A stretch of 39,379 nucleotides of DNA. It comes from Deltaproteobacteria bacterium. GTDB lineage: Bacteria; Myxococcota_A; UBA9160; SZUA-336. Each line of letters begins with the position of its first letter. The first letter of the stretch is position 1. Both the position numbers and the translations under genes were made by a program. Below are positions 24,706 through 31,602 of the stretch, piece after piece. The stretch lies in the NCBI GenBank assembly GCA_019311115.1, contig JAFDDB010000029.1, forward strand, positions 1 through 39,379. The letters are read 5' to 3'. Below the pieces are notes generated by a model that ran no database searches, was not told where the DNA came from, and saw only the letters and a program-made list of their open reading frames with translations.

Positions 24706-25504
24706 ACGCGCGGCGCTTCAGCTCCCGCACGTAAGCGGAGAGCTGCGGATCGTTCGCGACCAGCTCCGACACGGTCTCGTCGTACGACGCGGCCTCGGTC
24801 TCGAGCGACGACAGGTCGAAGTGAAGCCCCGTCACATTCTCGAAGTCTCGGAGCAGCGCGCAGGCGCCGCGCGCGTTCGGCTTCTGCGGTACGTAGTGCG
24901 GGACCCGGGCCCAGAGCGAGAGTGACGGGATCCCTTCGCGGCGGAACGCATCACCGAGCACGCCCGTGATGCCGGTCGGTCCCTCGTAGCGCGACTCGGA
25001 GAGCCCATGCTGCTCGACCAACGCAGCGTCGGACGAGAACCCGTTCACGTCGACCGGCTGCGAGTAGATCACGTCGTCCAGGTACGCGCCGAGCATGACG
25101 ACCATGCGGAAGTTTCCGGACTGGACCAACTCGACCATCGCCGTCGAGTACGCCTTCCAGCGAAGGTGCGGCTCGACACCGAGCCCGAGCACGAGATCGC
25201 ACGGCTCGTCGGCGAGCCGTGCGGCGAAGAACTCGTGGTTCGGCCAGACGATGTCGCGGCGTCCATCGGAACGGCGCCGCGCGTGCGGCCGCACCACCGT
25301 AAAGTCCAGGAACTCCTCGGTGTCGACATACCCGTAGCGCGACACCGACAGTTCGCCGAGCAGGTAGCGCACCGCCGAGGTCGCAGCGTCGCCGCCGTCA
25401 CTCCATCCCGCGTACGCGAGAACCAGTACGGGGTCGCGCAGGTCTTCCAGCCCGGGGTAGAGGTGAAGAGGAGAGCCGTCCGCCACGCCGTGAGCTTCGC
25501 ACAT
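24695..25504 (-). CDS. PAC2-family protein
   Basis: A 269-residue member of the PAC2 (proteasome assembly chaperone 2-like) family, with DPVLVLAYAGWSDGGDAAT at the N-terminus, LVLGLGVEPHLRWKAYST in the middle, and GITGVLGDAF plus LWARVPHYVPQKPN later. In bacteria this family is common in Actinobacteria and high-GC lineages. Its function is uncharacterised and a proteasome role is not shown. The start is uncertain: ATG 25504 has no Shine-Dalgarno site, and an in-frame GTG lies at 25531. It is probably downstream of the diguanylate cyclase gene in one transcript. Confidence 0.78.
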   Translation of the reverse strand: MCEAHGVADGSPLHLYPGLEDLRDPVLVLAYAGWSDGGDAATSAVRYLLGELSVSRYGYVDTEEFLDFTVVRPHARRRSDGRRDIVWPNHEFFAARLADEPCDLVLGLGVEPHLRWKAYSTAMVELVQSGNFRMVVMLGAYLDDVIYSQPVDVNGFSSDAALVEQHGLSESRYEGPTGITGVLGDAFRREGIPSLSLWARVPHYVPQKPNARGACALLRDFENVTGLHFDLSSLETEAASYDETVSELVANDPQLSAYVRELKRRAFTQ

Positions 25505-25548
25505 GCCGTGAGGGCATGCATCCGGCTCCACGAGGGAGCCGCGAACGG

Positions 25549-26517
25549 CTAGGACTCGTCGCCCTCGGTGATGTCGCCGAACTGGTCGGCCGAGATCACG
25601 CCTTCCCGTCCGTGGACGTGGATGCAGTTGCGCCCCGCGTCCTTCGACGCGTAGAGCGCCTCGTCGGCGGCGCGCATCAGGTTCTCGGGAGTCCGCTCGG
25701 CTTCGAAATCCTCGGTACAGACGATCCCGAAGCTGGCCGTGATGGTGACCACGTCGTCGTGCGCCTCGAAGTGACGGCTCTCGATCGAGCTTCGAAGCCG
25801 TTCCGCGACGAAGAGCCCCGCCTTGAGCGACGTGTTCGTCAGCAGGATCGCGAACTCCTCGCCACCGTAGCGCGTGACGATGTCGGAACGCCGGGCGTAC
25901 GCGCGAAGCGCGTCGGCGATCCCCTGAAGGACGACGTCGCCGAAGAGGTGGCCGTAGGTGTCGTTCAGGCGCTTGAAGTGGTCGATGTCGACCATGACCA
26001 GCGTGAGCGCGCGACCGTAACGTCGTGCCACCGTCAGTTCGGACTCGGTGCGCCGGTCGAGGTAGGTGCGGTTCCACAGTCCCGTGAGGCCGTCGAGAAA
26101 GCTCTGCTGCTCCAGGATGTCCTGGAGCCGCTTCGTCCGGAGGGCGGCGCGCACCCGGGCGCGCAGCTCGACCTGGTCGAAGGGCTTGGTCACGTAGTCC
26201 ACGGCGCCGAGGTCCAGCCCCTTGACCTTGGAGTCAGTGCTCGTCGTGCCGGTCAGGAAGATGACGGGGATGTCCCGCGTCGTCGGGTGCTCCTTGAGCT
26301 GCCGGCACACCTCGAAGCCGTCGACGTCGGGCAGCCCCACGTCGAGCAGGATCAGGTCGGGCTCCTCCGAGATGGCGCGCTCGATCCCGCGCTCGCCGTC
26401 GAGCTCGCACGTCACCTCGAGCCCCTCGGGGCGCAGGCGCGCCTCGATCAGCTTGTGGATCGGCTCGCTGTCGTCGATGACGAGGACGCGATTCGGGTTC
26501 GGGGTCTCCGGATTCAA
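25549..26517 (-). CDS. Response regulator with GGDEF domain (diguanylate cyclase, PleD-like)
   Basis: A 322-residue REC-GGDEF protein. REC spans 10-125 with acidic D15/D16, phosphoacceptor D59 (LILLDVGLP), T89 and K111. GGDEF spans ~140-305 with DGLTGLWNR, VDIDHFKRLNDTYGH and an intact active site G218-G-E-E-F222. An inhibitory I-site RxxD (R209-D212) lies five residues before it. It should make c-di-GMP when phosphorylated, with product inhibition. Its ATG overlaps the HPt gene stop (ATGA), so the two form a phosphorelay module. No histidine kinase is nearby. Confidence 0.93.
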   Translation of the reverse strand: MNPETPNPNRVLVIDDSEPIHKLIEARLRPEGLEVTCELDGERGIERAISEEPDLILLDVGLPDVDGFEVCRQLKEHPTTRDIPVIFLTGTTSTDSKVKGLDLGAVDYVTKPFDQVELRARVRAALRTKRLQDILEQQSFLDGLTGLWNRTYLDRRTESELTVARRYGRALTLVMVDIDHFKRLNDTYGHLFGDVVLQGIADALRAYARRSDIVTRYGGEEFAILLTNTSLKAGLFVAERLRSSIESRHFEAHDDVVTITASFGIVCTEDFEAERTPENLMRAADEALYASKDAGRNCIHVHGREGVISADQFGDITEGDES

Positions 26518-26825
26518 TTCGCCTCCGGGATGTACACGGCTCGCAGCACCTCGCAGACGCGGCCGCAGGCTTCCTTGATCGCCGACTCGCCGGCGCCCCG
26601 CCTGATCGCGCCCTCGAGCGCGGCGGCCGTCTCGGTGATGGCCTCGAAGCCGTAGCCTCCGCCGGCTCCCTTGAGCTGGTGGGCGAGGGTCCGGAGCTCG
26701 AGCAGCTGGCCGCTCTGCACCAGCTGCTCGATGTCGTCTGCACGCTGGGGCATCTCGGACGCGAACTCGCGCACGATCTCCATCATGTCCGCATCGTCCT
26801 CGAAGCTGCTGCGAATCGGCTCCAT
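26514..26825 (-). CDS. Histidine phosphotransfer (HPt) domain protein
   Basis: A 103-residue stand-alone HPt four-helix protein. The phosphorylated histidine is H49 in LAHQLKGAGGGYGF, the standard HxxKG motif. It should pass phosphate between a hybrid kinase elsewhere and the coupled REC-GGDEF protein. GAAGGAACG precedes ATG 26825. TAGAAC (26881-26876) is a possible -10, giving a leader of about 43 bases. Confidence 0.9.
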   Translation of the reverse strand: MEPIRSSFEDDADMMEIVREFASEMPQRADDIEQLVQSGQLLELRTLAHQLKGAGGGYGFEAITETAAALEGAIRRGAGESAIKEACGRVCEVLRAVYIPEAN

Positions 26826-26994
26826 CGCGTTCCTTCGTGCCGGCCCCGACGGCGAGGCGCAGGCATCCCGCTCAGGTTCTATCGGCAGGAAGGTGCCGGG
26901 GATTTACGCCCTTCGGCCCGGTTCGGACTCCAGTCCACGACGCTGCGTGACAGCTTCGCCAGCCTCTCCACCGGACGCAGATGCGCTCGCCCGC

Positions 26995-27000
26995 TATGCT
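26995..27000 (+). promoter_or_regulatory. -10-like TATGCT, probable leaderless start
   Basis: TATGCT lies exactly 6 bases before ATG 27007. The spacer CCCGCG excludes a Shine-Dalgarno site. Confidence 0.5.
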
Positions 27001-27006
27001 CCCGCG

Positions 27007-27489
27007 ATGCGTTCCAATCAGGTCTTTGCGCGAATGAGTGCCGAGGAGTCGGCGGCGTTCCTGGAACGCCTCAAGGACGAGGCGCCGGCCGTGGCCCGCT
27101 TGGCACTCGGCGCGGCCGCCGACGCCTTCAAGCTGCGGCCCACCTTCCTCAAGAAGCAGCCCCGCACGCGCCAGGCCGAGTGGATGCGCAGGGCGCTGGG
27201 CCGGAACATCGGCGCGGCGATCGCCGAAGAGGTGCTGGCGACCTACTTCATGGACCACCGCTCGGAGCTGCTGGTCGAGCTGCTCGACACCCTCGAGGTC
27301 GAGCACGAGGAAGGCACGCTCAAGGACAAGCCGGACTGCCCGGAGAAGAAGAAGCTCCAGGCGGCGGTCGAGAAGTTCCGCCAGGGCGAGGACCCGGAGA
27401 CGCGCGAGCTGCTTCTGATGGCCTTCACCGCCCAGTCCTCGATCGACTGGCCCCCGCTCGACGAACTCCTGGGAGTCGAGGCCGCCTGA
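27007..27489 (+). CDS. Uncharacterised helical protein
   Basis: A 160-residue soluble protein with no family I recognise. It looks mostly helical and is charged. Visible features are an N-terminal MSAEESAAFLERLKDEAP, a basic stretch RPTFLKKQPRTRQAEWMRR, an acidic lysine-rich region DKPDCPEKKKLQ and a final WPPLDELLGVE. It has no membrane segment and only one cysteine. Its codon usage matches the neighbours and the frame is clean from ATG. It probably precedes the next uncharacterised gene in a loose operon. Confidence 0.75.
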   Translation: MRSNQVFARMSAEESAAFLERLKDEAPAVARLALGAAADAFKLRPTFLKKQPRTRQAEWMRRALGRNIGAAIAEEVLATYFMDHRSELLVELLDTLEVEHEEGTLKDKPDCPEKKKLQAAVEKFRQGEDPETRELLLMAFTAQSSIDWPPLDELLGVEAA

Positions 27490-27506
27490 GCGCCCCCGCG
27501 GGCGGA

Positions 27507-27512
27507 TACACT
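27507..27512 (+). promoter_or_regulatory. -10-like TACACT, probable leaderless start
   Basis: TACACT is in the 29-base gap, 6 bases before GTG 27519. The spacer GTCCGC has no ribosome site. Confidence 0.5.
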
Positions 27513-27518
27513 GTCCGC

Positions 27519-27908
27519 GTGAAGAGCGAGATGCTGGGCACCGCGCTGCTCGAGGACCTGAACCGGCTGGCCTGCGTCGAGGCGCAGGACCGCTACGCGG
27601 GCGACCCCGCCCGGGCGCGCGAGGCGCTCGACAGCCTGTGCTGGATCGACACGACCCAGCTCGAACGCTACGCCCGGGACGGCTGGATCGAACGCGACGA
27701 GGTCGTGCTGATCGAGCGGCTCGTCCAGTTCGCGCGCGACCGGCTGGCGCGCATCCCGGGACCCTCCGACCCCATCGAGTTCACGCGCTCGGACCCGGGC
27801 TGGTACGCGGTCCGCGAGCGGGCGCGCGAGACGCTGGTGGCGCTCGACGGGTTCGTCGACCTGGACATCCCGGGTTGGGGACGGCAGTACCGCAAGGGGA
27901 GGAACTGA
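27519..27908 (+). CDS. Uncharacterised 129-residue protein
   Basis: I do not recognise a family. The protein is acidic and helical, with EDLNRLACVEAQDRYAG, an aromatic segment DPGWYAVRERAR and a basic end GWGRQYRKGRN. It starts at GTG behind TACACT. Its TGA shares one base with the SDR ATG (TGATG), so the two are translationally coupled and may act together. Confidence 0.7.
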   Translation: MKSEMLGTALLEDLNRLACVEAQDRYAGDPARAREALDSLCWIDTTQLERYARDGWIERDEVVLIERLVQFARDRLARIPGPSDPIEFTRSDPGWYAVRERARETLVALDGFVDLDIPGWGRQYRKGRN

Positions 27909-28663
27909 TGGAGCTGGGACTTTCGAAGAAGGGCGTGGTCGTGACCGGCGGAAGCCGCGGGATCGGGCGCGCGATCGCACTCGCCTTTGCCGACGAGGGC
28001 GCGGACGTCGCGATCTGCGCGCGCGGCGAGGACGCCCTGCGCAAGACCGAAGAAGAGCTCCGCAGTCGCGGCGGCAAGGTGCACGCACAGGTCTGCGACG
28101 TCTCGGACGCCGCGGCGCTCGACGGCTTTCTCGACCAGTCGAAGCAGGCGCTCGGACGCATCGACGTGCTGGTGAACAACACCTCGGCTTTCGGCATGGG
28201 CGACGACGACGACTCCTGGCGCGCCGGCTTCGAGGTCGACGTGCTCGCCGGCGTGCGCGCCACGCGCAGGGCGTTGCCCGAGATCGAAGCCGCGGGCGGA
28301 GGCTGCGTCATCTTCATCTCGTCGACGGCGGCGCTCGAAGCCCCGGCCGGCCCCTCCTACTCCGCGATGAAGGCCGCCCTGATCAGCTACTCCAAGAACC
28401 TCGCGGTCCAGCTCGCCCCCCGGAACATCCGGGTGAACACCGTGGCGCCGGGCTCGATCGACTTCCCGGGCGGCGTCTGGGACGCGATCAAGCAGGCGAA
28501 CCCCGCCATGTACGAGTCGATCCGCAAGACCATCCCAGCGGGACGACTCGGCACGCCCGAAGAGGTGGCGAACGCGGTGGTGTTCCTGGCGTCCGAACGC
28601 GCGAGCTGGATCACGGGCGTCACGCTCTCGGTCGACGGCTCGCAGCACAAGGGGAACCTGTGA
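27908..28663 (+). CDS. Short-chain dehydrogenase/reductase (SDR)
   Basis: A 251-residue classical SDR with the NAD(P)-binding VVVTGGSRGIGRAIALAF, then VLVNNTSA (the usual NNAG is NNTS), IFISSTAALE and the catalytic YSAMK. GRLGTPEEVANAVVFLAS and GVTLSVDGSQ close the fold, as in FabG-like enzymes. The substrate is unknown. It is coupled to the upstream small gene, and its stop overlaps the GTG of the next gene by GTGA. Confidence 0.9.
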   Translation: MELGLSKKGVVVTGGSRGIGRAIALAFADEGADVAICARGEDALRKTEEELRSRGGKVHAQVCDVSDAAALDGFLDQSKQALGRIDVLVNNTSAFGMGDDDDSWRAGFEVDVLAGVRATRRALPEIEAAGGGCVIFISSTAALEAPAGPSYSAMKAALISYSKNLAVQLAPRNIRVNTVAPGSIDFPGGVWDAIKQANPAMYESIRKTIPAGRLGTPEEVANAVVFLASERASWITGVTLSVDGSQHKGNL

Positions 28664-29100
28664 GGCTCTACCTGGCGGGACCTCTCTTCACGCAGGCCGA
28701 GCGGCGCTGGCTGCGGGAGCTCGGCGAGGCCTTCACCGCCCGCGGGCACGACGTGTTCCTCCCCCAGGACGACGCGGGACTCCCACTGCTCCAGGAGCCG
28801 CCCGACTTCCACGGCGCCTTCGAGGGTTGCCGGGACGCAATCGAGCGCTGCGACGCGATCGTGGCGGTGTTCGACGGCGCGGACGCGGACTCCGGCACGG
28901 CCTGGGAGTGCGGCTTCGCGTACGCGCGGAGCCGGCCCGTCGTGGCGATCCGCACGGACTTCCGCGGGGGCGAGGACTCCGGCCTCAACCTGATGCTGCG
29001 CCGCTCCTCGGCCGCAGTCGTCGAGCACCCGGCAACCGACGAGGACCTGGATCCGCTGGTCGAAGCGGTGGACAAGGCGCTCCGCGAGCTGCCCCTCTAG
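28660..29100 (+). CDS. Nucleoside 2-deoxyribosyltransferase family protein
   Basis: A 146-residue protein of the nucleoside 2-deoxyribosyltransferase/DNPH1-like fold. The N-terminal MRLYLAGPLFTQAERRW and the DAIVAVFDGADADSGTAWE segment with the nucleophilic Glu are family hallmarks. It may exchange bases on deoxyribosides or hydrolyse modified deoxynucleotides. It starts at GTG 28660, overlapping the SDR stop. Confidence 0.85.
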   Translation: MRLYLAGPLFTQAERRWLRELGEAFTARGHDVFLPQDDAGLPLLQEPPDFHGAFEGCRDAIERCDAIVAVFDGADADSGTAWECGFAYARSRPVVAIRTDFRGGEDSGLNLMLRRSSAAVVEHPATDEDLDPLVEAVDKALRELPL

Positions 29101-29125
29101 GTCCCGGCGCCGCGCCCCGGGGTGG

Positions 29126-29131
29126 TATGCT
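29126..29131 (+). promoter_or_regulatory. -10-like TATGCT of the acyl-CoA synthetase operon
   Basis: TATGCT lies 32 bases before ATG 29164, leaving room for a short leader with the Shine-Dalgarno sequence GGGGAGCC. This is the same hexamer as at the leaderless genes but at a normal distance. Confidence 0.5.
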
Positions 29132-29163
29132 CCGCGGCCCGAAGCGGGAACGGGGAGCCACTC

Positions 29164-30372
29164 ATGCGTTTCTACGAGTACGAGTCCAAGCAACTCTTCG
29201 CGAAGCGCGGCATTCCGCTTCCGAAGGGCTCGCAGGTCGCCCGGACCGCGCACGAGGCGCAGAGGATCGCTTCCGACATCGGCGGGGCGGTGGTGCTCAA
29301 GTCGCAGGTGCTGAGCGGCGGTCGCATGAAGGCGGGAGGGGTGCTCTTCGCCGACGACGAGGAAGAGGCCGAGAGCGCGGCCCGGCTCATCCTCGACCTG
29401 GAAATCAACGGCCAGCGGCCGCGCGGCGTGCTCGTCGAGAGCCGCCAGCCGGTCGCGCAGGAGTACTACCTGGGGATCACCTGGGACGGCATCGCGAAGC
29501 GTCCGGTCATGATCTTCAGCGACATGGGCGGCATCGACATCGAAGAGGTCGCCGAGAAGTACCCCGAGCACGTGGCCAAGCGGCACTTCTCGAACCTGCT
29601 GCCGTTCTCGGACCACAAGGCCAAGGAGCTGATCGCGGCCGTGGGCGTGCAGGGCTCCGACCTGAACCGGCTGACGCGGATCGCCGCGCCGCTCGCGCAC
29701 CTGTTCCAGGAGTACGGGCTGACGCTCGCCGAGATCAACCCGATCGCACGCCTCGAGGACGGCTCCTTCGTCGCGCTCGACGGACACGTCGACATGGAGG
29801 CCGAGGTCCGCGGCGAGCACCGCGCGCTGCTCGAGGAGCTGGGCATCGGCGAGGACGAGACGCGCCAGGCGCGGCCGCCGACGAGCTTCGAGCTGGCCGG
29901 CAAGCGCATCAACGACGTCGACCACCGCGGCGTCGCGGGGAACGTGACCGAGTTCGACGGCACGCTGGGACTGATCATCGGGGCCGGCGGCGGCTCGTTG
30001 ACGCTCTTCGACGCCGTCCGCAACCACGGCGGCCATCCCGCGAACTACTGCGAGATCGGCGGCAACCCGAGCGTCAGCAAGGTCTGCGAGCTCACCAAGC
30101 TGATCCTGGCGAAGCCCGGCGTCGAGAAGATCGCCGTCATGATGAACGTGGTCTCGAACACGCGCGTCGACCTCGTCGCCCGCGGCGTCATCAAGGGGGT
30201 GCTCGAGTCCGGCGAGGATCCTGGAGAGCGCATCGCAATCTTCCGCATCCCCGGATCGTGGGAGACCGACGGCTTCAAGATCCTGGACAAGTACGGCGTC
30301 GAGTACTGCGATCGCGCCGTGTCGATGTACGAAGCGGCGGGCCGTGCCGTCGCCAAGATGCAGAGCGCCTAG
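29164..30372 (+). CDS. Divergent SucC-like ADP-forming acyl-CoA synthetase beta subunit
   Basis: A 402-residue ATP-grasp protein with the SucC order: MRFYEYESKQLFAKRGIPLP, VVLKSQVLSGGRMKAGG, the GGIDIEEVAEKYPE segment and LAEINPIARLEDG. The CoA-ligase half has TLGLIIGAGGGSLTLFD in place of the usual NGAGLAMATMD. It also has VMMNVVSNTRVDLVARGV where succinyl-CoA synthetases have N(V/I)FGGIxxCD. The ATP half is well kept, but the interface and substrate half diverges, so the acid may not be succinate. It forms an operon with the SucD-like gene (2 bases) and a ferredoxin. Confidence 0.88.
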   Translation: MRFYEYESKQLFAKRGIPLPKGSQVARTAHEAQRIASDIGGAVVLKSQVLSGGRMKAGGVLFADDEEEAESAARLILDLEINGQRPRGVLVESRQPVAQEYYLGITWDGIAKRPVMIFSDMGGIDIEEVAEKYPEHVAKRHFSNLLPFSDHKAKELIAAVGVQGSDLNRLTRIAAPLAHLFQEYGLTLAEINPIARLEDGSFVALDGHVDMEAEVRGEHRALLEELGIGEDETRQARPPTSFELAGKRINDVDHRGVAGNVTEFDGTLGLIIGAGGGSLTLFDAVRNHGGHPANYCEIGGNPSVSKVCELTKLILAKPGVEKIAVMMNVVSNTRVDLVARGVIKGVLESGEDPGERIAIFRIPGSWETDGFKILDKYGVEYCDRAVSMYEAAGRAVAKMQSA

Positions 30373-30374
30373 CC

Positions 30375-31280
30375 ATGTCGATCCTGATCACGCGGAACAC
30401 GACGGTCATCATCCAGGGCATCACCGGCCGCGAGGCCGTGACCATGACGCGCGAGGGCCTCGACTACGGCACGCGCATCATCGGGGGCGTCACACCGGGG
30501 CGCGGCGGGCGCGAGGTCCACGGCGTTCCGGTCTACGACACCGTCGAGGCCATCTCGAGCAAGTCCCGCGTCGACGCGTCGGTCGTGTCGGTGCCGCCGG
30601 CGTTCACGCGCGACGCCGTCTTCGAGGCGATCGAAGCCGGCGTCAAGCTGATCGTCGTCGTCACCGAGAACATCCCGCGCGGCCAGGTCGCCCAGATGGT
30701 CGAGCTGGCCGACCAGCGCGGTGCGCGGATCATCGGCCCCAACTGCCTGGGCGTGCTCTCGCCCGGCGAGGCCAAGGTGGGCGGGCTCGGCGGCCGCGCC
30801 GAAGACGCGCGCAAGGCGTTCACCAAGGGCGTCGTCGGCGTCATGTCGCGATCCGGCGGGATGACGACCGAGATCTGCAACACACTCACCGCCGCGGGGC
30901 TGGGCCAGTCGACCGCCGTCTCGATCGGCGGCGACGCGATCATCGGGCAGGCCTACGCCGAGCTCATGCCGCTCTTCGAGGCCGACCCGCAGACGCAGGC
31001 CATCGCGATCTACTCCGAGCCGGGCGGCCGCATGGAGGCGGACCTGGCGCGCTGGAAGGTCGAGAACGACTCGCGGCTGCCGGTGGTCGCCTTCATGGCG
31101 GGACGCTTCATGGACGAGATGCCGGGCATGCGCTTCGGACACGCCGGCACCATCGTCGAGGGCAAGGCGGACACGACGGTCGAGAAGATCGAGCGCCTGA
31201 ACGAGGCCGGAATCGCGGTCGCGGAGCGCATCGAGGACATCCCGGCGCTCATCGAACAACAACTGGCGACGGCGGGCTGA
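30375..31280 (+). CDS. SucD-like acyl-CoA synthetase alpha subunit
   Basis: A 301-residue CoA-binding subunit. TTVIIQGITGREAVTMTR is the CoA-binding start, GPNCLGVLSPGEAKVGG follows, and the phospho-histidine is H256 in RFGHAGTIVEG. The power-helix glutamate region is IYSEPGGRMEADLA, with P in place of the usual I (E-I-G-G). With the beta subunit it should couple CoA-thioester cleavage to ATP formation, or the reverse. ATG 30375 follows the beta stop by 2 bases. Confidence 0.9.
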   Translation: MSILITRNTTVIIQGITGREAVTMTREGLDYGTRIIGGVTPGRGGREVHGVPVYDTVEAISSKSRVDASVVSVPPAFTRDAVFEAIEAGVKLIVVVTENIPRGQVAQMVELADQRGARIIGPNCLGVLSPGEAKVGGLGGRAEDARKAFTKGVVGVMSRSGGMTTEICNTLTAAGLGQSTAVSIGGDAIIGQAYAELMPLFEADPQTQAIAIYSEPGGRMEADLARWKVENDSRLPVVAFMAGRFMDEMPGMRFGHAGTIVEGKADTTVEKIERLNEAGIAVAERIEDIPALIEQQLATAG

Positions 31281-31288
31281 GGGCAGAT

Positions 31289-31531
31289 ATGGCGATCTTC
31301 ATCCGGATCGACGTGGACGGAGCGCTGGCGGCGGACGCCGGCGCGGCAAGGCAGCTCTGCGAGGTCTGCCCCGTGGACATCTTTTCCACGCCCGACGGCG
31401 GCGCGCTCGAGATCGTCGACGACAACGTCGACGAGTGCACGCTCTGCGAGCTGTGCCTGCAGGTGGGAAAGCCCGGACAGGTCTCGATCGTCAAGCTGTA
31501 CGACGACGACGCCGTGCTGCAACGCACGTGA
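31289..31531 (+). CDS. Single-cluster ferredoxin-like protein
   Basis: An 80-residue ferredoxin-like protein. The first half keeps only C24 and C27-P (LCEVCPVDIF). The second keeps CxxCxxC at C50, C53, C56 (DECTLCELCLQ) without its own CP. This fits one [4Fe-4S] cluster held by C50, C53, C56 and C27, the other site being lost. It sits 8 bases after the SucD-like gene, which suggests electron transfer linked to the acyl-CoA made or used by that enzyme, for example a ferredoxin-dependent 2-oxoacid oxidoreductase. No such oxidoreductase is in the window. Confidence 0.8.
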   Translation: MAIFIRIDVDGALAADAGAARQLCEVCPVDIFSTPDGGALEIVDDNVDECTLCELCLQVGKPGQVSIVKLYDDDAVLQRT

Positions 31532-31602
31532 GCGCTCGGAGTTGCGCAACGCAGTAGCAGGGCTGCGCGCGCACTGCGCGTGCGACGTGGAACGCTCCGG
31601 CT

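Noticed and set aside
31532-31602. GTTGCGCAAC and GC-rich alternating repeats between the ferredoxin and tkt genes as a bidirectional terminator
   Set aside because: Several short overlapping palindromes exist, but none gives a clear stem with a U-tract.
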